Positions 55,406-64,000 are shown, counted from the stretch's first letter. The stretch is 64,000 nt of DNA from Gammaproteobacteria bacterium (GCA_021324305.1 JAJPJI010000007.1:1-64000), one strand, 5' to 3'. Numbers and translations: made by a program. Notes: a model not told the origin generated them from the sequence alone.

Positions 55406-57550
55406 ATGTCTTTTAAATTCCTGCCATTTAAACAAATTGAAGAAAATCTGGTTGCATTGATCGCAAAACTTTTTGAAGAACACGAAAAAACAAAAAGCCA
55501 GATAAATGAAAAACGACAGGCTCAACTGGATACACTTGATAATTTGTTTGCGCAATTAAGAGCGTTGACTGCGGTTGTTGGTCGTGAGGCCCTGAAAAAG
55601 TCTATCGAATCCAATCTAAGACAGCTAAATGATAAAATTGCGACACAGCCACTGAATGAAGAACAGCTGGTGTTGAAGCATCAATTGGAAGATGTAAAGC
55701 CGTTGAGTGAAGAACAGCTTATTCAGAGAAAGAAAATTGCTGAACAAGAAGCACAACTTGAATTAAAGAAGAAGCTGGCTGATGTCAAAGCATTAAGTGA
55801 AGAACAAATTTCCAGATTAAAGACATTGCGTGCAGCAGCAAAACCATTGAATGACCAGGATGAAGAGGAATTACGAAATCTTGAAGTTCTGGAATATCAG
55901 AATGAACAGAAAAAGAAAGTGGCAGATGTCAAAGAGTTGAGCGAAGAACAACGAAAATTGATCGAATTAGAAGAACGGAACGCCAAGAAAAAAGAACTGG
56001 CTGATATTGAATTAACCGTCATAAATAAAAAGAGATATGAACAGGAAAGAGCTGCTTTATTAAAGTTCCAGGAAGAACTCGAAAAATCATATGAAAATGA
56101 AAACGATGAGGATCAAAAAGCAAAAGAAGAACGAGAGGCAAGAGAAGTCAGGGTGCTTACTGATGAACAGAGAGCTATCATTGCTACCGGTGTCTTGCTA
56201 AACATTAAATCTGAAATCAAAAAAGAATATGAAGGTTTGAGCAATGCCTTGATTGGTTTGGTAAAAACAAACAAGCCAGAAAATAGCATCTTGTATTCTG
56301 GAATTGATGGTGTGATTGGTGTGACCGCAGAAAACAAGCTTGATGAAAAATCAGAAATTGAAGCCAGAAATGCCGCAGCTCAATTTGTTGACAGCGTCAA
56401 ACTCGTCAGCAAGTTTGATAAATCAAGACTCAAGAAAGTGCCATCTTCTGTCATTGAGAAAGAAAGACTGGCTTCAGAGGCGCTGCAAAAACAACTCAGA
56501 GAAATTGAGTCAATGCAGAAAGATGCCAGAAACACAAAACCAATTCCAACAGTTAAAAGCGATCCAAAACTGGTACTCAAGGATTTGACCAGCCCGGAAC
56601 TCCTCAAACCAAGCAAGAGCTTGCTTGAGCAGGCCCAGGACAGAAGAATGGATGTCAAGAAAAAGAAAATGGTGACAGAGCAGATTGCAAGTTATACGCC
56701 TGATTCAGAAGTCGGCCGTTATATACGGGATGAAAAATCAAGAAGCAGCTATGTTCAGGTGCACCATTTCATCAATCCAAAAATAGAAGATGTTGGCATC
56801 ACTGCTGGCGTGGTTCAGACAAGTGACGAAGTATCAAGTGAAGATCAATTTCAGGCAAATGCGGTTGCTGAATTCAGGGCTGCCATGCTGCAAAATGTAG
56901 ACAGACCTGTTGAGCCGACTCTGGGCACGGTAAGAGAGCTGAATGAAGAGGAAGCTAAAGTATATAAACACGAAAGCGAGCTTCTGAAGTTAGCGATCAT
57001 GACCGCAGAAAAGAAACTCCAGGACAAGGCTTATAAGGATGAAAAAGAGAAGGCTGAAATCGAACAGAAATTGAAAGAAGATAAAGCTGCATATGAACTT
57101 TATCTGCAATCAATCAAAGCCTTCATGAAAGAAAAAAATACATGGACAGGTGTTAAAGATCCTTCTGATAAAGAAGCTGATCATTTTGATGGCTACAAAC
57201 ATGAATTTGAAACGGTGATGATTACTGAATACCGTAAAAAACAGGTATCCAGACAGGTTGAAGTCCAGGCAGTTACTTCAACAAGACTGGAAGCTGATGA
57301 ATACTATTCAGGTCTGCGTACAGATCCTTCCATGTATGTTGGTAACCGTGTGAAAACCGAGCAGCTGGAAAAGAAAAATGCTGAACTGACTAATGAAGTA
57401 TTGCTCAAAGAGAGAGTCAGCATCATGGGTGTGTTTGGCATGGCTCATGAAAAAATCAGAAAGTCAAAACGTGTGGAAATGGATGTTAAAGTGGACAACC
57501 GCAGCGTGGTTGCTCCGGTTGAACATGCGACTTTCCGCATGAAAAAATAA
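55406..57550 (+). CDS. Repetitive coiled-coil protein; effector candidate
   Basis: 714 residues, highly charged (Glu, Lys and Gln rich), almost wholly predicted helical and coiled-coil. Near-repeats of D-V-K-x-L-S-E-E-Q occur at about residues 96, 126 and 174, with looser copies (PLNEEQ at 82, KPLNDQDEEE at 146). There is no signal peptide, membrane helix or enzyme motif, and I recognise no family. AAGGAG lies nine bases before the ATG at 55406; other in-frame ATGs at 55340 and 55400 are not well placed. A PmrA-type promoter lies upstream and an intrinsic terminator downstream, so it is a single-gene unit. Long coiled-coil proteins are common among Legionella effectors; effector status is inferred from the promoter and protein type only. 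Confidence 0.8.
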   Translation: MSFKFLPFKQIEENLVALIAKLFEEHEKTKSQINEKRQAQLDTLDNLFAQLRALTAVVGREALKKSIESNLRQLNDKIATQPLNEEQLVLKHQLEDVKPLSEEQLIQRKKIAEQEAQLELKKKLADVKALSEEQISRLKTLRAAAKPLNDQDEEELRNLEVLEYQNEQKKKVADVKELSEEQRKLIELEERNAKKKELADIELTVINKKRYEQERAALLKFQEELEKSYENENDEDQKAKEEREAREVRVLTDEQRAIIATGVLLNIKSEIKKEYEGLSNALIGLVKTNKPENSILYSGIDGVIGVTAENKLDEKSEIEARNAAAQFVDSVKLVSKFDKSRLKKVPSSVIEKERLASEALQKQLREIESMQKDARNTKPIPTVKSDPKLVLKDLTSPELLKPSKSLLEQAQDRRMDVKKKKMVTEQIASYTPDSEVGRYIRDEKSRSSYVQVHHFINPKIEDVGITAGVVQTSDEVSSEDQFQANAVAEFRAAMLQNVDRPVEPTLGTVRELNEEEAKVYKHESELLKLAIMTAEKKLQDKAYKDEKEKAEIEQKLKEDKAAYELYLQSIKAFMKEKNTWTGVKDPSDKEADHFDGYKHEFETVMITEYRKKQVSRQVEVQAVTSTRLEADEYYSGLRTDPSMYVGNRVKTEQLEKKNAELTNEVLLKERVSIMGVFGMAHEKIRKSKRVEMDVKVDNRSVVAPVEHATFRMKK

Positions 57551-57578
57551 TTATAACAAACTGACTTTGCAACGCATA

Positions 57579-57612
57579 AAAGGGGATAGCTGGAAACAGC
57601 TATCCCTTTTTT
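57579..57612. terminator. Intrinsic terminator after the coiled-coil gene
   Basis: GGGATAGCTG (57583-57592), loop GAAA and CAGCTATCCC (57597-57606) form a perfect 10-base-pair stem followed by a T-run and preceded by an A-run. It probably works in both directions, also ending the nitronate monooxygenase transcript. Confidence 0.92.
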
Positions 57613-57620
57613 ATTCTGAA

Positions 57621-58694
57621 TCAGGCAGGTATATGTTTTATCAATTTTCTGACTTCGCGGTCCAATGTGCGTATGAGTTTGTCTGCGTGCATGACTCGAC
57701 ATAGTGAAGCAGCTTGTCCAGACCACAACGACATATAATTGATGCGGTTGTTTCTGGCTGCGGCTGTGCGGATTGACCGAGTCAAAGCATGCTGTACAGG
57801 ATAATCAAGAATCAATTGTTGATAGCGGCGCATGTCTTCAATGAAACGTGTTTTCAACCCGCGAGCGAGTTTTCCTGAATAAGCACGCGTCAGTGTGGTA
57901 TCACTGTCATGTGAATTCAGAAGTGCTTTTTTATATCCTGGATGTGCACTGGCTTCAGGACAGGTAATGAACGCTGTGCCCAGCTGTACTGCAGATGCAC
58001 CCAGTATCATGGCAGCGATAATTCCCCGTGCATCCATGATTCCACCCGCAGCGATGACAGGAATGTTCACTTTATCCGCAATTTGCGGCAGCAGCGCAAA
58101 TAGCCCTATCAGGGAATTTTCTTCGGTTTCAAGGAAACTACCACGATGTCCGCCAGCTTCCATGCCCTGAGCGACAATGAGGTCGATGCCTTTCTGCTGC
58201 AACAGGCATGCTTCCGAAACTGTTGTCGCCGTTCCTATCAACCGTATTTTGCGGCGTTTCAACTCTTTTATCCACGTGTCATCAGGAATCCCGAAAGTGA
58301 AGCTGAAGACAGGAATTTTTTCATCCAGCACAATTTGCAGCTGATCTGCAAAAGCATAGGTATAGGGCGGCTTGACAGGATGGATATCTTTTGAAAGAGT
58401 TTTACAGGTTTTTTTCAGAATCCTTGTCATGGAAGTAATCTGCTTTGCCGTTACATGCGGTTTGTTGGGAACAAAGAGATTGACAGCGAAAGGCCTGTCA
58501 GTTAACGAGCGTATCCTGTGGATAGACTCCCTGATATTTTCAGGGCTCATGTAACCTGCGCCTAATGAGCCCAGACCGCCAGCGTTGGACACATTAGCAA
58601 TGAGTTCGGCTGACGTCACATTGCCAGCCATGGGTGCCTGAATAATGGGGAGTCTGATTTTCAACATCCTGGTGATGTTTGTGTTTGGCCACAT
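57621..58694 (-). CDS. Nitronate monooxygenase (2-nitropropane dioxygenase family)
   Basis: 357 residues, FMN TIM barrel. Visible motifs are LPIIQAPMAGNVTSAELIANVSNAGGLGSLGAG, the active-site region DLIVAQGMEAGGHRGSF, VIAAGGIMDARGIIAAMILGASAVQLGTAF and CPEASAHP. It oxidises alkyl nitronates and propionate 3-nitronate. The ATG at 58694 has GGAG seven bases upstream. It is divergent from a small secreted-protein gene with about 130 bases between them. Confidence 0.9.
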   Translation of the reverse strand: MWPNTNITRMLKIRLPIIQAPMAGNVTSAELIANVSNAGGLGSLGAGYMSPENIRESIHRIRSLTDRPFAVNLFVPNKPHVTAKQITSMTRILKKTCKTLSKDIHPVKPPYTYAFADQLQIVLDEKIPVFSFTFGIPDDTWIKELKRRKIRLIGTATTVSEACLLQQKGIDLIVAQGMEAGGHRGSFLETEENSLIGLFALLPQIADKVNIPVIAAGGIMDARGIIAAMILGASAVQLGTAFITCPEASAHPGYKKALLNSHDSDTTLTRAYSGKLARGLKTRFIEDMRRYQQLILDYPVQHALTRSIRTAAARNNRINYMSLWSGQAASLCRVMHADKLIRTLDREVRKLIKHIPA

Positions 58695-58825
58695 ACGTAT
58701 GCTCCAAGTATAGTCAATATGCCTGTGTCATTATCATCAGCAAAGACAAGCCTTGATTTTGACCTGATTACGTTTACATATTAATATGATGTTATCATGG
58801 AAAGAATTCAAATCAGGATGATATT

Positions 58826-59074
58826 ATGAAAAATCAATTACTTAAATGCTTTCTTGTCATCGTTATGCTGTTTGGCGGAATCTCGCTGAGCTTTGCTGAC
58901 GCAGACAATTTATGGACGTGCAAAACCAATGCTTCCAGCGCGGCGCCTGGATCTGAGGATGCTCAGGCTGACATGAACATGGTTAAAAAACCCATGGAAG
59001 GAAATGATGCTTTCGGATTTGCTTATCAGCATTGCCGTGATTGCACCACCATCTCTTGTTCGAAGAAAAAATAA
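58826..59074 (+). CDS. Small secreted cysteine-containing protein of unknown function
   Basis: 82 residues with a signal peptide (LLKCFLVIVMLFGGISLSFA). The mature part of about 58 residues has four Cys residues (WTCKTN, HCRDC, ISC) suited to two disulfides and a basic end (SKKK). No family is recognised. AGGATGAT lies before the ATG. A 12-base palindrome CATATTAATATG (58777-58788) lies in the promoter region. The HxlR regulator begins two bases after its stop, so the two form an operon. Confidence 0.65.
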   Translation: MKNQLLKCFLVIVMLFGGISLSFADADNLWTCKTNASSAAPGSEDAQADMNMVKKPMEGNDAFGFAYQHCRDCTTISCSKKK

Positions 59075-59076
59075 TA

Positions 59077-59442
59077 ATGACTGTTCTAAAATACAGTGTT
59101 CATGATCAAAACTGTCCTTCACGCAAGGTACTTGAAATCATCAGTGATAAGTGGACGATTTTGATTATAGAAATTTTAAGCGTAAGAACCTTTCGATTCG
59201 GCGAGCTGAAGAAAAACCTGGGCGGCATTTCACAAAAAATGCTGGCTCAGACATTACGTAAGCTTGAACAATGCGGATTAATTGCGCGAAAAAGTTATCC
59301 TGTTCTTCCCCTAAAAGTTGAATACTCACTAACTCCGCTAGGCAAAAACCTGGCAGCAATGCTGAAGCAAGTGACTGACTGGGCTGAGCAGAATGTAAGT
59401 GAAATTCTTGAAGCTCAAAATCAATATAAAGAAGGTGCCTGA
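59077..59442 (+). CDS. HxlR-family (DUF24) transcriptional regulator
   Basis: 121 residues, winged helix. The family pattern is clear: CPSRKVLEIISDKWTILII, then FGELKKNLGGISQKMLAQTLRKLEQCGLI and VEYSLTPLGKNL. An N-terminal Cys (NCPS) sits where HxlR proteins such as YodB/HypR sense quinones or oxidants. The start follows the small secreted-protein gene by two bases; a longer frame from 59041 overlaps it and is rejected. A quinone-reductase-like gene, a typical HxlR target, lies 2.5 kb further on. Confidence 0.9.
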   Translation: MTVLKYSVHDQNCPSRKVLEIISDKWTILIIEILSVRTFRFGELKKNLGGISQKMLAQTLRKLEQCGLIARKSYPVLPLKVEYSLTPLGKNLAAMLKQVTDWAEQNVSEILEAQNQYKEGA

Positions 59443-59643
59443 TACAGATGAGCTGGCTGGTGCCCAAATGTAATGTGCATCGCCAACAGAAATGATCAAA
59501 ATTACTTCATTCATGAAGTATATGCATAATTAATCATATTGTTAATTTTGAGTAAAAGATTACAGAATGTTTTGCAAATAATGCGGTCGAATGATAAAAA
59601 ATCATGTATGGACGCATGGGTTTGAAACAGGGAATCAACATTG

Positions 59644-62004
59644 ATGAAATATGTCATTGAGCTAGAAAATGTCAACCTTTCCAATATTGATATGGTTGGC
59701 GGAAAAAATGCTTCAACAGGTGAAATGATCCAAAACCTGCTAAAAATGGGTATCAAGTCCCCTGGCGGCTATGCAACAACGACGGATGCCTTTAATCAAT
59801 TTCTGGCGCAAAATCATTTGGACGAAAAAATTTCCCGGTTGCTCGCAAGGACAAAATCGACCAATATCAAATCGCTGAATAACGCAAGTAAACAAATACA
59901 ACGGTGGATTCTTGCCACACCATTCCTCCCGGAATTTGAGAATGAAATAAAAGCTGCGTATAAAAAGCTGGGCAATCCTTCTGTAGCTGTTCGTTCGTCC
60001 GCAACGACAGAGGATTTGGCAAATGCATCTTTTGCCGGCGCCCAAAAAACATTTCTCAATGTGAAAGGATTGAAGAGCCTGCTGAAGGCAATAAAGCTTG
60101 TCTATGCCTCGCTTTATACTAGCCGTGCCATCGCCTACCGGAAGGACAAGCGCTTTGATGGTGTACACAGTTCGATATCAGTCGGTATCCAACCCATGAT
60201 TCGGAGCGACAAGGGAGCGAGCGGAGTGATCTTTACCCTCGATACAGAATCCGGGTTCGATAAAGTCATACTGATTAACGCCACATATGGTTTAGGTGAA
60301 GCTATTGTGCAGGGAAGCGTAAATCCTGATGAATTTATTGTGCATAAACCGACTCTGGAAGAAGGAAGATTTGCAATCTTGCAACGAAAGCTGGGTGAGA
60401 AAGCCATCAAGATGGTTTATACCAATGCAAGGAATCCTGAAAAATCGATAAAAAAAGTTGTCGTATCCAAAAAGGACCAGCTGCGTTTTAGTCTCTCTGA
60501 TAATGATATTCAGACGCTTGCCAAACAAGCCCTTATTATTGAAAAACACTATGGCAAACCCATGGATATCGAATGGGCCAAAGATGGTATGACAGGACAG
60601 CTCTATATATTGCAGGCGCGCCCGGAAACAGTGGTAAGCCACCTAAACAAAGAGCACAGCGTAGAGCGTTATTCGCTCACAAAAAAGGGAACAGTGCTTG
60701 CCAGGGGGCAGAGTATTGGCCAGCGTATAGGCAGAGGCAATGCACGAGTCATTCTCGATCCAAAACATATGCATTCTGTCAAACCTGGTGATGTGCTGAT
60801 AACTGATATGACAGATCCAGACTGGGAACCCATTATGAAACTGGCATCAGCAATTGTGACCAATCGGGGTGGTCGCACCTGTCACGCAGCAATCATTGCC
60901 AGAGAGTTGGGTGTGCCCGCGGTGGTTGGCTGCGGAAATGCCACGAGTACAATAAGGAATAATGAAGCTGTCACCGTGTCTTGCGCAGAGGGTCAGATTG
61001 GTTATGTTTATTCCGGACATTTGCCATTTGCAATCAAACACGTCGCCGTTAAAGATATGCCAGCTCTACCTGTAAAGCTATGCATGAATATCGGTAATCC
61101 TGAGCGGGCATTCCTGAATCAATTTTTACCGAATGCGGGAGTCGGGCTTGCGCGTCTGGAATTTATCATAGGTACTATGATTGGGATACATCCAAACGCT
61201 TTGTTAAATTTCCGTAAACTGAAAAATCCAGTTAAAAACGAAATCATGGAAAGAGTGTCTGCATATAAAAATCCGGTTGAATTTTACATTGAAAAAATGC
61301 GCGAGGGAATTTCATTGATTTCAGCTGCGTTTTTTCCAAAGGAAGTGATATTTCGTTTCTCTGATTTTAAATCAAACGAATATGCCAATCTCCTGGGCGG
61401 TAATTTATACGAGCCAAACGAGGAAAATCCGATGATAGGTTTTCGCGGAGCATCTCGTTATCGGGACAAGTTGTTCATCAAATGTTTTGAACTCGAATGC
61501 AAGGCATTCAAGCGTGTACGCGACGATATGAAGCTATATAATGCGCAGTTGATGATCCCATTCGTGCGAACCGTCGCCGAATTAAAATCTGTTATATCTC
61601 TGATTGAAGAGAATGGATTAAAGCGCGGTGAGAATGGCCTGAAAATATATATGATGTGCGAAATTCCTTCCAATGTTTTGCTTGCCTCGGAATTTCTCAA
61701 GTATGTTGATGGGTTTTCGATTGGATCGAATGACTTGACTCAGTTGACGCTGGGGCTTGACCGTGACTCAAACATGGTTTCTTCATTATTTGATGAGCGG
61801 GATGAATCAGTCAAGGCTTTGCTGCATTTGGCCATTTCGGAATGCAACAAGCAAGGCAAGTATATTGGTATTTGCGGTCAGGGCCCATCAGACCACCCGG
61901 ATTTTGCCGAGTGGTTGATGCGTGAGGGAATTCAATGCATGTCATTGAATCCGGATACCCTGATTGAAACATGGCTGATGCTGGCAGAAAAAAATCGAAA
62001 TTAA
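59644..62004 (+). CDS. ppsA: Phosphoenolpyruvate synthase
   Basis: 786 residues, normal for PpsA. N-terminal ATP-grasp pyruvate-binding domain (GGKNASTGEMIQNL, RSSATTEDLANASFAGAQKTFLNV), the phospho-His swivel domain (TNRGGRTCHAAIIARELGVPAVVGC) and the C-terminal PEP barrel with MCEIPSNV, SIGSNDLTQLTLGLDRDS and the catalytic Cys in GICGQGPSDHPDFA. It makes PEP from pyruvate and ATP for gluconeogenesis, which suits an organism that lives on amino acids. The start ATG at 59644 is preceded by a TTG in frame. Its end overlaps the convergent gene by four bases. Confidence 0.96.
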   Translation: MKYVIELENVNLSNIDMVGGKNASTGEMIQNLLKMGIKSPGGYATTTDAFNQFLAQNHLDEKISRLLARTKSTNIKSLNNASKQIQRWILATPFLPEFENEIKAAYKKLGNPSVAVRSSATTEDLANASFAGAQKTFLNVKGLKSLLKAIKLVYASLYTSRAIAYRKDKRFDGVHSSISVGIQPMIRSDKGASGVIFTLDTESGFDKVILINATYGLGEAIVQGSVNPDEFIVHKPTLEEGRFAILQRKLGEKAIKMVYTNARNPEKSIKKVVVSKKDQLRFSLSDNDIQTLAKQALIIEKHYGKPMDIEWAKDGMTGQLYILQARPETVVSHLNKEHSVERYSLTKKGTVLARGQSIGQRIGRGNARVILDPKHMHSVKPGDVLITDMTDPDWEPIMKLASAIVTNRGGRTCHAAIIARELGVPAVVGCGNATSTIRNNEAVTVSCAEGQIGYVYSGHLPFAIKHVAVKDMPALPVKLCMNIGNPERAFLNQFLPNAGVGLARLEFIIGTMIGIHPNALLNFRKLKNPVKNEIMERVSAYKNPVEFYIEKMREGISLISAAFFPKEVIFRFSDFKSNEYANLLGGNLYEPNEENPMIGFRGASRYRDKLFIKCFELECKAFKRVRDDMKLYNAQLMIPFVRTVAELKSVISLIEENGLKRGENGLKIYMMCEIPSNVLLASEFLKYVDGFSIGSNDLTQLTLGLDRDSNMVSSLFDERDESVKALLHLAISECNKQGKYIGICGQGPSDHPDFAEWLMREGIQCMSLNPDTLIETWLMLAEKNRN

Positions 62005-62996
62005 TGTTCGCGTGTAATAACAATTTTTCCTGTTGCTTTGCCTGATTCAAGCAAGGCATGAGCTTTTCCAATTTCATCAAACGAAAATTGTTCCGGATTT
62101 ATTAAAGGCTGTAAACGGCCTTCCTCAACCAGGCGGCTGATACGAGACAGTATTTCTCCATGACGTTCCCGTTGCACGTTATAGAGTAATGGCAGCAGCA
62201 TGAACACCGCGTGAAAATTTGCGGATTTTAGATGAAGATTGGAAAGATCGTGTGTGGAAAGAGTCAAAATTGAAACGACATCGCCATATTGTGCGACGGC
62301 GGCAATCGAGTTATCAATATTGATTCCACCTACTGTATCGAATACAACATCAAAGCCTTTTCCATTCGTCAAACGATTGACATAATCCTTGACTGACTCA
62401 GTTCGATAGTTAATGATTTCGTCAGCGCCCAATGCTCTGGCGATCGCGCCTTTTTCATCAGAGGAGACAGTCGCGTAAACGTTTGCTCCAGCCCATTTTG
62501 CCAATTGAATACCAATATGTCCGACCCCGCCGGTGCCGCCATGAATTAATATGTTTTGACCAGGAGCGAGTTTGATTTTTTCGAATAATGCTTCCCATGC
62601 AGTAATGCTGACAAGAGGCAGTGCTGCAGCTTCTGACATGCTCAAAGAAGCTGGTTTTTTAGCAATCAATCGTACATCAACCAGCATGAATTCAGCTAAA
62701 GCTCCTCCTTCACCCTTAACGCCGCCCGCGCATCCAAAGATATGATCACCTGCTTGTAATGATGTTACATCAGGAGCAACTTCTTCAATTATGCCTGCAA
62801 TATCGCTGTGTAAAATGGAAGGAAATTCCGGCGTAATATCTGGCAAGAGGCCGCTGCGAAGCTTGATATCGAGAGGATTGACACTGGTAGCCATGACACG
62901 TACCAGCGCATGGCCAGGTTTAAGGGCTGGCTTGGGAACTTCCCGAATTTCAAAAACAGATGTATCACCGTATCGATTTATGACGTGAGCTTTCAT
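62001..62996 (-). CDS. NADPH:quinone reductase-like zinc-type oxidoreductase
   Basis: 331 residues of the medium-chain dehydrogenase family without zinc ligands. GroES-like domain (KAHVINRYGDTSVFEIREVP, GHALVRVMATSVNPLDIKLR, HSDIAGIIEEV) and nucleotide fold (ILIHGGTGGVGHIGIQLAKWAGA). It reduces quinones or enones with NADPH. The start at 62996 has GGAG six bases upstream; a longer frame from 63071 is not supported. An imperfect inverted repeat at 63060-63090 lies in its promoter region. Confidence 0.9.
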   Translation of the reverse strand: MKAHVINRYGDTSVFEIREVPKPALKPGHALVRVMATSVNPLDIKLRSGLLPDITPEFPSILHSDIAGIIEEVAPDVTSLQAGDHIFGCAGGVKGEGGALAEFMLVDVRLIAKKPASLSMSEAAALPLVSITAWEALFEKIKLAPGQNILIHGGTGGVGHIGIQLAKWAGANVYATVSSDEKGAIARALGADEIINYRTESVKDYVNRLTNGKGFDVVFDTVGGINIDNSIAAVAQYGDVVSILTLSTHDLSNLHLKSANFHAVFMLLPLLYNVQRERHGEILSRISRLVEEGRLQPLINPEQFSFDEIGKAHALLESGKATGKIVITREH

Positions 62997-63059
62997 GAAT
63001 GACTCCAATGTTAGGAAATGAATAAATTGGAGAAGATTATATTTGGATATTTGTAAATA

Positions 63060-63090
63060 GTAAGTACGCACTAAATTGTGCGCTAGTTAC
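63060..63090. promoter_or_regulatory. Inverted repeat upstream of the quinone reductase gene
   Basis: GTAAGTACGCAC (63060-63071) and GTGCGCTAGTTAC (63078-63090) form an imperfect palindrome around TAAATT. It is placed 64 bases before the reductase start and could be an operator, possibly for the HxlR-type regulator encoded at 59077-59442. Nothing else is seen between 63091 and 63212. Confidence 0.4.
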
Positions 63091-63263
63091 AAAATTGATA
63101 CTATTCGATGAATTCATGCAAATGTCTCTGGATCGCTACGTCGATTTCATCGGCTCGCAACAGCAGGTTTTTAACATGGTCCGATATGTCATGCCTGTGT
63201 TGATTAGTCGAATCATTCAACGGTGACGGATTTTGCCAGGTTGCGTGGTTGATCGATATCTGT

Positions 63264-64000
63264 TCATTTTAACAATGCAACATAGTATGCAAGCAATTGC
63301 ATGGGTATTGAATATACGATGGGTGCAAGCAGCCGTTCGACAACAGGCATTCTGATTATCTGCCTTGCCTGACTATAATCGAGTTCCACGCGTTTATCCG
63401 CAAACAGAATGACATTGCCGCCACGCGTGGCAATTTCTTCCAGATTTGATTTGATCTTTTTTACCAGATCGTCTTCTGGCACAAGAACGATGATAGGCAT
63501 GGCAGGATTGACTAATGCCAATGTTCCATGCTTCAGTTCGCCTGCCGGACATGCTTCGGCATGTATATATGAGATTTCCTTGAGTTTTAATGCTCCTTCC
63601 TTGGCGATTGGATATAAAATGCCTCTGGCCAGAAACAGACTATCCTGCTTGTTTTGAAAATCTGAAACAATATTTTTGATGCTTAGATCAAGTTTTAGAG
63701 TCTGCTCAAGTACGCGCGGCAAAGATGATAGCAGTTTGATGAGATTTGTCTCTGTTCCAGGATCCAATCCTTTATAGCTTCCAAGAGCGATTGACAACAT
63801 GATTAGAGATGCAAGTTGACAGGTGAATGATTTGGTGGAGGCAACACCTATCTCCGGGCCGGCATCAGTCATTAATACGAGATCAGATTCACGAACCAGC
63901 GAGCTGACTGGCATGTTGCAAATGGCAAGCGTGGCCAGATAATTATATTTTTTAGCTGATCGGAGTGCGGCAAGTGTGTCGGCGGTTTCACCTGATTGTG
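63264..64000 (-). CDS. glmS: Glutamine--fructose-6-phosphate aminotransferase, C-terminal part, ending at a premature TGA
   Basis: The minus-strand frame is open to the right edge. It reads SGETADTLAALRSAKKYNYL, then TLAICNMPVSSLVRESD and GPEIGVASTKSF, the first SIS domain of GlmS, and a second SIS domain with REISYIHAEACPAGELKHG-like KEISYIHAEACPAGELKHG. GlmS makes glucosamine 6-phosphate for cell-wall synthesis. The frame ends at TGA (63266-63264) right after YYVALLK. The next 16 codons in the same frame read TDIDQPRNLAKSVTVE and end in TGA (63215-63213), which is the conserved GlmS C-tail. So one codon, normally Gly (GGA), is TGA here. The C-tail closes the active site in E. coli GlmS. Confidence 0.9.
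   Translation of the reverse strand, partial: QSGETADTLAALRSAKKYNYLATLAICNMPVSSLVRESDLVLMTDAGPEIGVASTKSFTCQLASLIMLSIALGSYKGLDPGTETNLIKLLSSLPRVLEQTLKLDLSIKNIVSDFQNKQDSLFLARGILYPIAKEGALKLKEISYIHAEACPAGELKHGTLALVNPAMPIIVLVPEDDLVKKIKSNLEEIATRGGNVILFADKRVELDYSQARQIIRMPVVERLLAPIVYSIPMQLLAYYVALLK

Noticed and set aside
63101-63212. Short protein-like minus-strand frame (about 36 codons, ending HLHEFIE) after glmS
   Set aside because: Too short, no ATG and no ribosome site; I could not support it as a gene.
63264-63266. TGA recoded as glycine or selenocysteine
   Set aside because: TGA ends other genes in the window at their family-typical lengths (for example pbpC, phhB-linked operon genes and kdpD), and no SECIS-like element is evident.
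1-64000. Mobile elements, CRISPR arrays, tRNA or rRNA genes
   Set aside because: I looked through the intergenic stretches for transposase frames, long terminal inverted repeats, regularly spaced repeats and tRNA-like cloverleaf ends and saw none I could support; a dedicated search would be needed to exclude them fully.

Overview
The window reads as a chromosomal piece of a gammaproteobacterium of the order Legionellales (Legionella/Coxiella/Aquicella-like); this is inference. It rests on several things seen together: a large ankyrin-repeat protein, a FAD enzyme ending in a eukaryotic-type CaaX prenylation box, a long repetitive coiled-coil protein, and CTTAA-N6-CTTAA tandem boxes (the PmrA-type element that controls Dot/Icm effector genes in Legionella and Coxiella) in front of all three. 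The rest is ordinary gammaproteobacterial metabolism. I saw no transposase, integrase, tRNA, rRNA or CRISPR array.

Layout. 1-3514: alpha-2-macroglobulin gene (cut by the window edge) divergent from pbpC. 3640-5606: effector candidate 1, a PmrA-type promoter followed by a FAD/lactone-oxidase-like protein with C-terminal CILI. 5730-10340: PdxH-like oxidase, DUF4286 protein, cyclophilin and the three-subunit pntAA-AB-B transhydrogenase. 10368-16727: a complete phenylalanine/tyrosine catabolic operon on the minus strand (hppD, fahA, maiA, aminotransferase, hmgA, phhA, phhB). 16890-24340: MgtC/DUF4010 membrane protein, FAD aromatic monooxygenase, a beta-CASP RNase / NMP phosphorylase / Prs-like operon and a cupin. 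24544-31534: Cache-HAMP adenylate cyclase, secreted PTP-like phytase, secreted cupin, dicarboxylate/amino-acid symporter, thymidine kinase, CBS protein and Dps. 31652-35346: effector candidate 2, an ankyrin protein with a papain-like N-terminus and a 3' frameshift. 35363-38806: hemB and relA.

38977-45289 is the most unusual block: a GntR regulator with a perfect palindromic operator over its own promoter, followed by a tightly packed and mostly overlapping set of genes for a PLP decarboxylase, a methionyl-tRNA-synthetase-like protein, a lysine/ornithine N-hydroxylase, a small cupin and a glycine-oxidase-like flavoprotein. The last four are the parts of the hydrazine (N-N bond) forming machinery known from actinobacterial natural-product pathways, where the cupin and MetRS-like parts are fused. 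Here they are separate genes. I propose a cryptic N-N-bond natural-product pathway.

45581-54080: a CaCA-type antiporter, then kdpF-A-B-C-D with an extra small membrane ORF before kdpF and no kdpE after kdpD. 54108-63071: a 2OG-Fe(II) oxygenase, effector candidate 3 (coiled coil), nitronate monooxygenase, a small secreted Cys protein with an HxlR regulator, phosphoenolpyruvate synthase and a quinone-reductase-like enzyme. 63213-64000: the 3' part of glmS, in which the conserved C-terminal tail is separated from the rest by a single in-frame TGA where Gly is expected.
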